This document shows, piece after piece, positions 22,727 through 34,605 of a stretch of DNA of 64,000 nt (within the stretch, counting starts at the first letter, position 1; each line of letters begins with the position of its first letter). The translations under genes and the position numbers were made by a program. This stretch comes from Drosophila pseudoobscura (lineage: Eukaryota > Arthropoda > Insecta > Diptera > Drosophilidae), in the NCBI RefSeq assembly GCF_009870125.1, contig NC_046681.1, positions 17,001,001 through 17,065,000 on the forward strand, in the 5' to 3' direction. The notes beneath the pieces were generated by a model, which did not search any database, had not been told where the DNA came from, and saw only the letters and a program-made list of their open reading frames with translations.

Positions 22727-23291
22727 AAGAAATTGTACGCCCAAGGACTCATACAGGGAAGCTTTACTCAAGAAAAAGCGCGTCAGACAATGCAACAAGT
22801 CCTTTCCACTTACAATAGCCAAAAATCAGATAATCCATTCTCACTGGACGATAGCTTATTGAAGATAAACCTTAAAGCTCAAGGATACGAATACTATTGT
22901 AACAAACAACTAGCAAATTGGACCAGATGATCTCAGTGGAGGTCCTGATGGATCCGGTAGAGATGATTGTGGAAGAACCCTTTTTCAACCAGCTGCGCAC
23001 TCAAGAACAAATGGGTTACAGTCTGAGCCTACCACAACGCATCGACTACGCGACACCAGCTTGGGCGAAGAAGTAATGCGGAATCGGAGTGAGATCGTAG
23101 CCACTGAGTACCTCTTTAATGGGGCAGGATTCGGTTGGACAAAGAGGATCCTTGGCGAACTTACTGGAAGAAGTGCAGCGTAATATCTCCGATGAACAGC
23201 TGTTGTTTGAACAGACGGGCAATAAGATCGAGATAGAGCTTATGGGAAATGGCGATGATCCCTCCCACATAATGGATATGCCGGCCATTTA
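22727..23291 (+). pseudogene. M16 protease (nardilysin-like) C-terminal relic, copy 1
   Basis: Broken + strand frames match the C-terminal half of M16 metalloproteases of the nardilysin type. First comes an ORF to 22929 (AQGLIQGSFTQEKARQTM). A shifted frame from 22927 contains VEVLMDPVEMIVEEPFFNQL then RTQEQMGY. Another shifted frame from about 23063 reads LGEEVMRNRSEIVATEYLF. An internal deletion then joins it to a C-terminal tail (LANLLEEVQRNISDEQLLF, ending MPAI and TAA at about 23289). No zinc-binding N-terminal half is present. Frameshifts, stops and a deletion show it is dead. The nardilysin rather than insulysin reading rests on the LGEEV...N-E-(I/V)-V spacing and on copy 2. Confidence 0.6.
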
Positions 23292-23405
23292 AGAACAGTC
23301 TATGTGCTTACCCATCATTTATCAAAAATAAGAAGTGTACTAGAATGTCGTAAGACACACGGAATACTTGACACTGGTTTATTAACTACAAAAAAAAGGT
23401 GTAAA
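23139..23405 (+). repeat. Direct duplicate block, copy 1 (partner at 33808-34070)
   Basis: About 265 bp nearly identical to 33808-34070, starting at ACAAAGAGGATCCTTGGCG and running through the protease C-terminal codons, the TAA and about 110 bp of presumed 3' UTR. It ends where the two copies diverge near GGTGTAAATA. Only scattered substitutions and small indels separate them, so the duplication is recent compared with the decay of the reading frame. Confidence 0.75.
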
Positions 23406-23579
23406 TATATTTACCGCAAACCGACAATGCACTTTTCCCATCTTTGGCAGTGTCTCACACGCCAGAAAGTACGAGTATGCAACAATTTTGCAAACTTTTC
23501 GTTCACTGGGAAAATCCCACGAAATAAACTGTCAAACCATGAGACAGTCTTAGTCCTGGACTCGGCCAGTAAATAGAAA

Positions 23580-23720
23580 ATGCCAATGGATGTGAAATAT
23601 CAGGGAAAAGGAGACAAGCAAATCATGCAAATATTTGTGAATTTCAATTCTACGATTCCGCAGCAGTACGAGCAGTACAAGCCGCCGGGCCTGCCAGTGC
23701 GAATGTCAACGAGTGCATAG
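23580..23720 (+). other. Unassigned 46-codon open frame
   Basis: ATG 23580 to TAG 23720 encodes a 46-residue peptide with coding-like codon use near its end (IPQQYEQYKPPGLPVRMS). It lies 290 bp after the protease relic and could be another captured gene fragment. I do not recognise it, and a chance ORF is possible. Confidence 0.2.
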
Positions 23721-26700
23721 AAAATGTTTTAAATTAATTGATTTTACTGGCCTTGCCACGCCCCAATGCACCTGCCCATCCGAACACCTGAAATACTGCA
23801 CGCTTCCATCCAAACCACGTCAGAATCAGCGTCATCGTCATCGCCATCGTCTTCGTCTTCGTCCTTTGCCCTCGGGCTCTGCCATTGTGTGTTCCCTCTG
23901 TGCTGCAGCTTCCGTTCGTCGTCAACTTTGATGGCGCTTTGCCCGGTTTCGTTCTCGATTTGATTATTCCGCCGGGTGATTTGCATTTCGTGCCGAGCTC
24001 CGTTGCATCCTTCAGGTCGGATGGCATTAATCAGAAACAACTGGCTCAAGGACGCCTTCCCTTACAGGGAACGGTGACCCCACTCTCCTATGTATATCTG
24101 TGCCTCTGTCTGCTCCATGCCTGTCATGCCTCCACCTCTTCAGCTATTGGTTCTCTCCTTTTTCCCGACACTTGGCAATAAAATCAAATGATGCGGGCAT
24201 CGTAAAGCTTCGCGCCTTGCGCGTTTTTCTATGTCGTAAAAGTCTACACGTTACCGTTATTACGTTATGTATCGTATTGCCATTCCTGTCGCTCATGGAA
24301 TATCCTTTGTGGAACCCTGTGGACAGGCCAGAAAGCCGGCCCTGGCTTTCCGACTGTCGTTTGCGGGTTTTAAAGCGGCATAAATGATTCTCTTTTCTCA
24401 TTTTTTGTTACCCGTTTTTGTTTTCGTGTCGAATGGCTTAAATATTTTTCCGCCCTGTGCAAAGCGGTGAAAATCTAATAAAAAAATTGTTGAAAAACGG
24501 GGAGAGCACTGGGGTAGAGACCAAATATTTATGGCTATTTGCTTTTGATATTTATTCAATGGTCTATTGTTTGCCGATAAGCTGTGAATAGTTTTTGTTC
24601 GCTTCAGTTTCGCCCATTTTTTAGTCAGTTGTGCTGTGTAAACGGGCCCCTGAAGCGTTGATCTAAACTGTTTAAATGTGAATTGTCTGAAAGGTTCGGA
24701 ATAAGCGTTTGATAAATCAGTTTTATGAATGTTATCTTGATCTAACTAAAGTTGACGTATCGTATGATTTGAAACATTAATGGTAGCTGACTCAAAATGA
24801 ACTAAAAGTGTTTCAGGTCTTCAGACTGCTCTTAAAATGTCATTCTCCAGTTATCTTTCTTTACCTTTTTTTTTTGAAGGCCAAGCCACAAAATTGCAGA
24901 AGGAACCTGTCAATTTTTTGCAATTTTAAAAATTGTGCTGACTATTATTTACCACCTCTCGGTCTGGTGCAATTTTTGGAGCACATGTTAGTGGCAGGCA
25001 GTCTCTGCGAACTATTTATTACCCACCCATTTTGCACAAGGTCACGGTGCATTTTGTGTCTGTCTTTGGCTCCTGCATTCTCACGGTCCCTTCATTTTCT
25101 TACTTTTCATCGGGAGAGTCTTTGATGAAAACTCAATTGAGACCGCACAAGTTGCCCCAAGAAAATTTAAACGCCACGAGATTTCTTTGAAAGCTTGTTC
25201 GTTAATTTGTTCAAATAATTGTAGGCTAATTATACTTCGCCGCTAATATGGCTTCATTCCAAAGTTTAACCACGCACTAGCGAAGGATTTTCCGTGCGAT
25301 TACGCGAGTAATTTAAGAAGTCGAATGGAATTATAGATAGAATTGTAGTTACATATAATATGGTAGAGGCAATTATAATCCGAGCATAAGACCCTAAACG
25401 GTTGATGCAAGATATACCCTAAAGCCAGACAATATAAATAGTTACAGGAGTAACGCCCATACACATTTTCGGTACGAGATTTCTTAAATTTTTGTTGGAA
25501 AGCCACAAGAGAGCACATGAGCTTTGATCTCTCGTTGGACAAAGGGCATAACCTGCTTTCAAAGGGTAAATTTATTGTGTTATGGTATGGAGGGTATGTT
25601 AAGTCAGTATGTTCCCCTTTAAATTCTTAAGATATGTAAATGTCCGATGGCGAGAGAACACTCTATCGAATGGATTGCTGATATCAGATTATACGAATAA
25701 TACAGAACACACACAGGATGTGCGCCATCATGCCCACAGTGAGGGCCAGTGGGGTGGTGAGAGGTGCAATCCATCGATGGATAATTTTAATGGAAAACTA
25801 GCTGCCTGTGCGGTGCTTGTGAACGTGGGATCCTTTAGTTAATAGCACATTTTCTGAAGCATATGATATTTATGGGATCCGAGAAGTATCCGATTGAAAA
25901 CGAATGTGATGCATTTATTACGAATAACGGCGCCTTTCAGCAACGCACACACGCGATCTCCGAGCGTTCTCAGAGAGTCGTAGCAGCGAGTGTTAACAGC
26001 GAGCGGTTAACATGCTGTTAACATGTCGGACCATGTCTGAGCATGTCTGTGCATGTCGCCCAACAGTTTCTGCACGTAAATTCTTGATAAATCGCGTTCC
26101 ATCGCGCAAGGGGCTAGTATCATATATAATAAATACATGTGTTCGAAGATGGGGCGAGAGACAGGCGGGGTGGTGTGCTTATGCCACAGGTTTTCGCTCC
26201 TGATTGTCGCATTGTTCGCCCCAAGCTTATCCTCCATTGATTCACACTAATTAACTATTCAGCCCCAATTCATCGGACCCCAGCAAAGCGGGTACTGGGC
26301 GCAAAAAACGCACAGGCCTGCATTGCCGTTGTACAAGATGTACTGGAACAAGCTATAGTGCTTATTCAAACTATGGGTGGCCACTGGCCAGACGAGTGTT
26401 TGCTTCTAAATCACAAACACGGACACCCACTCATTCATGTACGTACTCATTCATGGACACTCACTCCCAGGCGCGCACTACGAGTGTTGACTATGGCTGA
26501 AGTTGGGCTGGGGATTGGGATTGAGCCAATGAGTGATTGGAAAACTGTGAATGATTGAAGGCCTCTGTCTGAGTGTAATTTAATTAAACAAATCAAAGTT
26601 CTGTTCGCAACAGGGGTGGGGCCAGGGGCAGGGCCAGGGGCAGGGAGAGGGCTACCATCCAAGTGTTGTTCCGTTAATTGAAAATACGTTCAACGAACGC

Positions 26701-29700
26701 GGACAAATATGCAGACGGAGAGAGTCTGCCGGCGTAGGAGAGAGTCGAAGTCGCGCGAGCCTTAAATAATTAACGGATGAATTCCCCTTCTCCACTGGCA
26801 GCCAATGGCGCCTTTTAGGCGGTTTATTATTTCCCTTTTTGTGGCAACTCTCATTTCGTAATTTTGTTTGTTTGGGCTTTCTGTTCTCAACAAAATGCCA
26901 GAAATATGAACATACATAAATACATAAATACATGTGTACATATGTATGTGTGAGTGCTTTCTCGGGGTCCGCTTTTCATGTTCCGGTCGAGGCGAGCCGC
27001 AGCAAAAATTGTTTAAAATCAAGTGTGTTCTAGAAAATAGAACAAAAGCACTTTGCGTTATTAGAAAGGACAAACATTTAAATGGGAGGTGTTTCTTGTG
27101 GGGAATGTTGGTGCACCAAACGACACACAACGCGTCTTTGTTTATTTGAATATTTTCATTTCTCAAAGTGCACATCCTTTTTAAGTTGCAATACCTTGAA
27201 GGAGGTGCAAAACTTAGGCAAAGAATCCAGTGTTTCCATATAGAACAGCAACAGCACAGGACTCATAATTAATTGAGCTGGCTCAATACACCAATAAATC
27301 CACAGTTATCTCGCCTCTCCCCCTATGAACTGTCGCCCTACTGTGCTCCTGATAAGTATGGATAAGCTGGATGGATAAAGGACCAGCTGGTGCTTAACAT
27401 ATTTACACCATCTTTTCCCCTCGTACGCTGTGGAGGACCCACTTTCGGTGGTAGTTGACACAAATTTGTGCCTCGTACTTGCCCCATACTCCAACAATGA
27501 AAAGTCATTAGGGTAGTGATTGAAACAAAAGAATTATATGTACGGGTGGCTGTGGAGCATCCTTATTGAAAACCTATTCGCCAGGAAGTGTCGCAATTAA
27601 CAAGAGGATCGGCGACGACATAGGAGCTGGGAAGGCCGGGCGAAGGACGGGCGAAGGGCTGGCAACAAAGTGGATTTAATGCCGAAGGGTCCAAGGCAGC
27701 ATGCAGCAGCAAGTTTTATGCAAATTGCATGTTGCACATACATGTACATATATATGAGTGTATGTGTGTATGTACGTACCCAATGGACGAGGCGCAAAAA
27801 AGATAAATTACTTTTAAAGTGGGCGAGGCAGGAATTTGCTTGGATCCCATTCCCATCCACATCTACGAGTACTCAGGACCAGTACCTCTTCCACTTCTTC
27901 ATTGGCCTGAAATGCAAATGGGGGCTCGCCGACGCCCTACGCCCGGGCCCTGGATGATGGCTTTCTGATTTGCTTGGCGAAACAAGTTTCCATGTGCAAG
28001 TTTTTAGATAGTTTTGCCTTCAGGGCTTTCTGTTTGTCAACTTGTATATTATTTGTTAATTGATATGTAGCAAAAAGTTTGTGCCTTGCGTTGGTGGGGC
28101 TGTGGGGTGGGGAGGAGACTCCATTTGCTGTGAAACTTCCTAATGCCCGAAACATTGCAAAGCTTTTAAAAATGGGATGAGTTCTTTCAACCGCAAAAAG
28201 TTTGCTTCCCAAGCTGGGCAGCACTGGCAGCACATACTTCTATATCGGCTATTAGTTCTATTAAATGCTAAATAATTTTTTCATATTTTGCAAAACAATA
28301 TTAACAATATTAGGAAACAACGGGAAGCGACCAGGGGTGCTTTTCTGCTGAGACCAACAGATTTTCCTTGGAGTCCAAAAATAGCAAACGGAGCAGCAAA
28401 ATGTCCGGACCACAAGGCACCTGGTCCCGGTGGCCCTCTGCCCTCCGTGCTCCGTCCTCCGTCCTCTGCTGAACTTCGTCCTGCCATGCATTCGGTTTTT
28501 GTTTAACTATTTTCTATTCATTTATGCATTTGGCTAATAAAAATTTTGTTTTTTGCTTAACTAAGTGAAACGAAAAGGTTAGAGCAGCAAGAGCATATCT
28601 GGCAAGGAGTGGACTCCCCGGGAACAATGGGGCGGACGCAGTGTAGGCACAGCAAGGGCTTTTATCTTGGCCGACTGTTGTTTGGCCCAGCCCGTCTGTG
28701 CTACAGTGGTACTCCCTCGTGGAGGATTCGATGCTTAGAGCTGAAACAGGCATACAGTTCCCATACTCCGGCTATGATGAAAACATAATATTTTTCCCAT
28801 TATTTCTGGACTACTTTAAGAGTTATAGCCGGAGTCCCTTCCACTGTACATCCGGTTTTAGGGCCGTTGTCTTGTTGGCCAGATAACATTTCCGTCATCC
28901 CCTTCCTCTGGCCACACTTTTGTTGCTGCTCCTGGCTCCTATTTGTTTGCCAACATTTTTTAAATTGTTTGCTGTAATTTGTTTCCGGACCCACATAGAC
29001 CAGGCAGAGGCCTCTGCGCCATTTTCGCTCTCCTTTTGCGGTGTTAGTGGGCGGAGACTATCCCCCATGCCGAGACCCATCCCTCGACCGGAACGTACTA
29101 CCAATATTTTCCGCCCTCGTTGTGTATGTTTTATTATTAAAAAATTATAATTTCTATGTTCGCTTGGCTTTTTGCGTGGCACGTTTGACGTTTGGTCCCT
29201 TTTCCATTTCGGCTGTTTTTCCGTAATACCGTGCCCAGGCGACAGCTGTTGGTCTACGGTATATCCGCATCCCTATCCCACATCCCATTAATTCGGTACT
29301 GCCTGTGCTCCGCGCGCCCCCCACCCATCTTTTGAAGGGCCTTCGAGCACATTTATTGGTTTAAATTTTTGGCAGGGATTTATGGAACAATTCGGGCAGT
29401 ATCTGTGCAAATGTTTTTCTGCTTTTCTGAAGTGTGTCACAGCACTGTGGGACACCTCAATTATGACCAATTACCTGGCTTTTAAAGAGGCATATTTAAA
29501 ATGGGGCAGAATACAAATAATTCCTTATTAACCAATTTAAAAAACATACCAAATCTAACTCAAAAGTCTTGACCAATGAAGAATGTTTTACTTTTGTAAG
29601 TTTTGACGTTCTTTAATTTTCACTCTCGGAACTGAACTTTTTTTAAGTCTTAAGAAAATGTTGGTTTGCTAAGTGACCATTTATTAACGCCAGCAAAATT

Positions 29701-30484
29701 ATAAATATTTTAATTTGCTTTTATATTTTCCGTCAAACATTGACGTCATTTGCAGTTGGCGATATCACGGAAAAAGAGTCATCGAAGCTCCTATACACTT
29801 GCACTTCGACTTCTATGAATGGACATTAGTGTACTCCTGCACTCAAGTAAGTACTTATACTATAAATGTACGTAGATAAGAAACATAAAGATCAGAAATG
29901 GTTTTAAATTAATGAAATCGCCGGGGAATGGGCGACAGATACCGGCTCGTGAGATAGAGAATAAGTAGGGTTCAACGATCCGATAAAAGCAGTAATTTCC
30001 TCTGAAAGGGTATACCCATGGAGAGAGAGATGAATCACAGGCAGCCGCTGTGGCTGCCACGTGCTGCACTCAAAAGCAACCGAAAGTCACGTAGGAAGCT
30101 TGCCCGAAGTTGAAACTGAATTAAATAACAAACATTTCGAAGTAGCTGCAACGCAAATTGTGAAATGGGTAAAAGCAGCCAAGGTTCGACAGTGGTTGCA
30201 GAAAATGTCAACAAAGATTCCCATGGCTGGATAGTGTGATTCTGAGCTCCAGACCTTCCGCGAATCTTCTTCCAGAGTCAACGGATCCGTTTCGCTTCGT
30301 GCCGACTGATACGTCCGCATAGTGCGCACCTGCTTCTCTCCAGACACTCGAATATCACGTATGAGTCGCCGAGGTTCGGCAGTTTATACGGATTAGCATT
30401 TGGCTGGCAGAAGCCGTCCCAAACAGTCGATCGAGAACGAAGTAAAGCCGTTCCATGGGGAGTTATAGGAACATTTATCTCACC
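23721..30484. other. Gene-poor intergenic DNA
   Basis: No supported gene in 6.7 kb. Landmarks are a CATCGT/CTTCGT-like hexamer repeat near 23830-23875, an LTR-like or repeat-derived patch at about 25990-26170 with a loosely related copy at 58935-59000, G-rich AGGGGC repeats at about 26610-26650, and TACATATGTA-type palindromes at about 26937-26950. Frames seen here have no family signatures. Confidence 0.6.
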
Positions 30485-30907
30485 ATGAGTCACCTACGCT
30501 TCCAGCTGTTCGTCCTGTACAGTTTTTGCTTTCATAGCTCTCTGCACCAACTCGTCCCCGTTCCGGACTCCGACCTCATGGCCGGCAACGAACTTCTGAT
30601 GGCCAGCGCCGAAGACGACTTGGAGTGGACTCAGGCGGACTGGCAATTGGTGATTCCCTGGCTCCTGCAGCTGCAGCAAGTGCGTCTCTGTGTGGCAGTG
30701 TCTATATTCGACCAGCAGCTGGTCTACGGAACACCCTGTGCTGGCCTGCTAGCCCAGGGCCCGCTCATGGCCAGCTGCGACATCGGCCACATTGAAGATC
30801 TCAGTGTGACCATGCGCGACGCTTTCGGACCAATGCTGTTCGACACCATGCAGAGGTGTCGTCCTGGCTTGGAGCTCTTCGGGGTACGTTGCAGGCGTAG
30901 GGCCTGA
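30485..30907 (+). CDS. Hypothetical small secreted protein
   Basis: I do not recognise this gene. ATG 30485 has a good context (TCACCATGAG). It opens a 140-residue frame with a signal-peptide-like start (MSHLRFQLFVLYSFCFHS), then an acidic segment (EDDLEWTQADWQ), then a compact region with five cysteines (VRLCVAV, GTPCAGL, ASCDIG, MQRCRPG, GVRCRRR) and a basic C-terminus. Third codon positions are strongly G/C, as in the confident genes here and unlike the surrounding DNA, which is the main support. An in-frame ATG 10 codons upstream (30455) is an alternative start. An AATATAAAG and an AATAATATG about 60-85 bp after the stop could act in 3' end formation. It is single-exon and isolated from other genes. 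Expression is unknown. Confidence 0.55.
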   Translation: MSHLRFQLFVLYSFCFHSSLHQLVPVPDSDLMAGNELLMASAEDDLEWTQADWQLVIPWLLQLQQVRLCVAVSIFDQQLVYGTPCAGLLAQGPLMASCDIGHIEDLSVTMRDAFGPMLFDTMQRCRPGLELFGVRCRRRA

Positions 30908-33517
30908 CACGGCCACCAGAAATCCATTTGAAATGGACATAGACTATAATTAGTTGTGTGTTTGTGAATATAAAGATGTAAAAGGAATAATATGTCTTTT
31001 ATCAACGTCCATTAACTGCTAATTGTTCTAATGCCGTCCGCCCAAGTGCATTGATAATTTACTTTATTGAGTATTTTGCCATCCTCTTGTGCAGCCCAGC
31101 CCAGCCCAGCCCAGCTCAGCCTTGTCCCCTGTCATTTCAATGTGTCAATAAAAATCTGAAGGAAAATGCCCCACCCTTTGGGTCTCCCACTCCAGGCGCT
31201 GGAATCTGGGTGAAGGACTGTCCAAGCCCGAGTCCGATTCCGAGTCCGAGTCCCAGTCCCAGTCCGCTTCTAGCCCGAGCTCCGACTGCGGGTCTCGTCC
31301 GAGTGCAGGGCCTCTCTGACAAATGACGATTATAATTTGTGAAATGCGCCCATCTGGTTATCCCCCCAGATCCTCGCTTTTCGCCATTTCCGCCCCCTCC
31401 CAGACACGAGCATTACGTTCGACTTGTGGCCTAGTTGTAGTCCATCTTCCTTTCTGGTTCTAGTTCTGCTTTCAGATTCAGTTTAGTTCATTGCAATTGT
31501 TGTTGCAATTAGTGGCGGCAGCAGAGGAGGGTTGTTCAGAAAATCAGCACTGATGGCTTCAATGGGAAAATTGCACACCGAGAGAGGAGTGGGGCTGTCC
31601 TGGCAGTATTGTTGCTCTTGGCAATTACCGGCCAGTGTTTAAGAGTTCATCTCCAGCTGAAGACCACTAGTTTTTCGATTTCATGTTCATTCCGTACACA
31701 TGTACATACATATGTATGTGTTTAGTGCTTAATTTGCAAACACCTACGGACAATGAAATTAGTGCCCACTCTCAGGCCGAGACCAAATCAGTTTCAAAAT
31801 TGAAATTGCTCTAGAAATGGATTGAACATTTCGGCTTTTTGGATCGAGACTGTGGCCATTAGTTCATGGGACAGAGAAAGACACGAGTACGCTGATTGGC
31901 ATACAAATTACTCTAAATAAGCTCTAGAATGTCCCCGGCTTTTGGCCCGAGTCGCCCACATATTGTATTTGCTTAATTTGGTTCATTAAGGAACTGCGGA
32001 TTGCTTCTGGCCAACGTACTTACGACTACTTAGGGGTTCCCCTAAACTTTGTATCGAACACTTGCGCATTACGATCCCATTTTCCCATTTTCCCAGGGTC
32101 CCTTCCGCCTTTGTCTCCAGCTCCCGAGACTCTTCCAGCAGGGCACCAGGCTACGGGCAGCTCTCGAAAAACATCGAGGCAAAAAGCTAAATGTAAATTA
32201 ATGAATTGTTTAAAGTACTTAAAATATTTATGCTCAAAGCAAGTGTATGAACGATGGGGAGCCCCACTCCCAGGCCCTCCCTCCAGCGCAGGATGTTTGA
32301 ACCGTGGAAGGCTGACCAATGAATATGCAAACGAAATTCCCATCCAACCAGGGTTCAAGTATGGGGTGAAAAGGCATGGCTTGGCGATTGCACACTGCAA
32401 TGAAGGGTATTTAAAAATGCCTCTGTTTCACTATAATCTGAAGTATAGTGGGATCCGCCTCTCATCTATATTTTCCATCGGATCCTTCGAGTCTATTCAC
32501 TTGACTCGACTCTGTACTTTTGTTTCGGTTTCTGGCCCGAGGTCCCACTGTGCATCGGGAAGCTGGTGTCGAACGGTCATTAAGGCATTGCATTGCATAG
32601 AGAGCGCCGAGCTGTCTGTTTGCTCGGGCCACAATAGCAACAGAAACAAGAGAGGCAGCGACAATGGTTACGACTACGGGATGTCCTGCGTCTTGTGCTG
32701 CCTCCGCCGGGCCCCTTCGCGGGAAGCTGTTAATGTGCAGTCTTGCGCCGTAAAATATGCATAAACAAATGAACCGGAGTGACTTCGCAAGGACGTGCCG
32801 GCTCCAGGTCTGCTCCGCTCCGCTACTGGCGCATCTCTGCCGCTATGCAGATTTCCCTCCTTTGGACTTCAGTCAGAGCCTTAGTTTGAGTTTGAGTCCG
32901 GCTGCTGCGAGTAATTAAATTTCGCTGCAAATTCTTGTGCATTTCGCTCTTTGATTTCGAACGCGCTTCCAACTGCCATGCCAGCCAGCACTCGCCAATT
33001 TGCATTAAAAAAGGGAAGTCTATTAACTCGCAATGCAAGGCAGATGGAGATGGAAAGAGTTGGGCAGGGAAAGGATGGCCATATTTTACGCTGCTCAAGT
33101 TTTGGGGCTGTTCCTGGTCAAATTAACTGGCTGAGATTGAGCCGTGGGTTCCAGCTGGATAGGAATGTTGGCTCAAATAAATCCATTGGGATCAAACCAG
33201 CTTTGCAATCAGCTTGCAAGCTGCACATTGTACTGCCGGAGGAGGTTTTCTTTTTCGCCCAATCGCCAGTCTTTGATTGGTGCCAAAGAAAAGGCAGCGC
33301 GATGAGACACAGAGTAAATTGATTGCATTATCGGAAAGCTGGCCACAAACGGCACAGTAATGCTGATATTTGTGCAGGAATAGTTTACGATGCCAACATA
33401 TTTTTTTACAGCGACATTGACTATTGGAGTATGCTAGATGTATCTCTTCTGCGTCTTTTTCTTATCAGCTTTTGACCCGTAGTACCCTTAGCATTCGGCT
33501 GCCCATGCTGACCGACG
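30908..33517. other. Gene-poor DNA with short tandem repeats
   Basis: No supported gene. CAGCC pentamers lie at about 31092-31114 and a GAGTCC(N)-type hexamer tract at about 31224-31265. A palindromic TACATACATATGTATGTG cluster is at about 31700-31722. Confidence 0.6.
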
Positions 33518-33961
33518 TATCGAGGCATTCAGGTCTCCCGTACCAGTGGCAAGAGCCTGAACGAAGAAGTAATGCGGAGTTGGAGTGAGATCGTAGCTAC
33601 TGAGTACTTCTTTAATCGCAAGGAAGAGCAAATACAAACGTAGAATAGTCTCACAAAGCAGCACGTTATGGACTTATGGTTGGACTACGAAAACAATAAA
33701 TTTCGAAAGCTTTCAGTTCAAGTGGTTGGTCGGAAGAGGCTACCATCTCGGTCTCGAACGCTGTCCATCTCGGGTGCTGTGGCTGTGGGGTAGAGTGAGC
33801 TCGGTAGACAAAGAGGATCCTTGGCGAACTTACTGGAAGAAGTGCAGCGTAATATCTCCGATGAACAGCTGTTGTTTGAACAGACGGGCAATAAGATCGA
33901 GATAGAGCTTATGGGAAATGGCGACGATCCCTCCCACATAGTGGAAATGCCGGCCATTTAA
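33518..33961 (+). pseudogene. M16 protease (nardilysin-like) C-terminal relic, copy 2
   Basis: A single + strand frame runs to the natural stop at 33959-33961, interrupted by TAG at 33641-33643 and TAG at 33791-33793. It reads SLNEEVMRSWSEIVATEYFF, then after the first stop SLTKQHVMDLWLDYENNKF and LSVQVVG, the end of the M16 domain in nardilysins. A low-complexity stretch follows, then the tail shared with copy 1 (LLEEVQRNISDEQLLF ... MPAI). The shared frame shows the tail is the C-terminal extension of the parent protease. The upstream two thirds are absent. A non-LTR retrotransposon piece begins just after the shared 3' UTR. Confidence 0.65.
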
Positions 33962-34070
33962 GAACAGTCTATGGTTTACCCATTATTTATCAAAAATCCG
34001 AAGTGTACTAGAATGTCGTAAGACACACAGAATACTTGACGCTGGCCAAAACCAAAAAGGTGTAAATAGA
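33808..34070 (+). repeat. Direct duplicate block, copy 2 (partner at 23139-23405)
   Basis: Second copy of the roughly 265-bp block, in the same orientation 10.7 kb away. Outside the block, copy 2 keeps protease sequence that copy 1 has lost, so copy 1 is not the parent of copy 2. Confidence 0.75.
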
Positions 34071-34075
34071 TCTAG

Positions 34076-34605
34076 TAAGCACATGGGCGGCGTCCTTTAA
34101 CTCGGCTTTGGTGTGATCCTCCCTTATTAGCTCCCTGAGCGGAACTAGCCCGTCGAGGACAGTCGATGATCCTGATTGCGCACAGTATATAATTGCCTCC
34201 ACTCCTTCCATGTAGCTCTTCACCTTCGAGGCCTCTGCCACGTCACGACTTTCGTTAGAAACCTCCCCGTTGCGTAAGCCAGTCCTCTGGTGTTCAGCAA
34301 CATCCTGGATAGAGCCTTCATGTGTTCGTACTTCAGGTGCTCTTTGAAGGAAAGGCGCGTGTCGATGAGAACTACTTGCTTGGTCCCACCAACCTGCACT
34401 CTGGCGGCCTCGACCACTTCCCGGTTCGATATTTGGACCGTCTCCATTTTTTGGGCCGCCAGCTCCAGTCCCGCGGCGGCTAGCCACGCCTCTACGGCTT
34501 GGACGGCCACGTTAGCAAGATCCTCAATGGCGGCGAGTTCCATCGGTACTGCCACTGTCCCGACGTCGTCGGCGAAACCCACCAAGCTTGTGTTGGAAGT
34601 CTAAG
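34076..34605 (-). mobile_element. Non-LTR retrotransposon fragment (reverse transcriptase)
   Basis: The minus strand from about 34585 encodes MVGFADDVG, the catalytic (F/Y)xDD box of reverse transcriptase. It is followed by a segment rich in Ala/Glu (AVEAWLAAAGLELAAQK) and then, in shifted frames, DTRLSFKEHLKYEHMKALSR. This order is typical of R1/Jockey-type elements of flies. Frames are broken and neither 5' end, endonuclease nor tail is present, so it is a dead internal piece. The clade is a guess. Confidence 0.6.
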
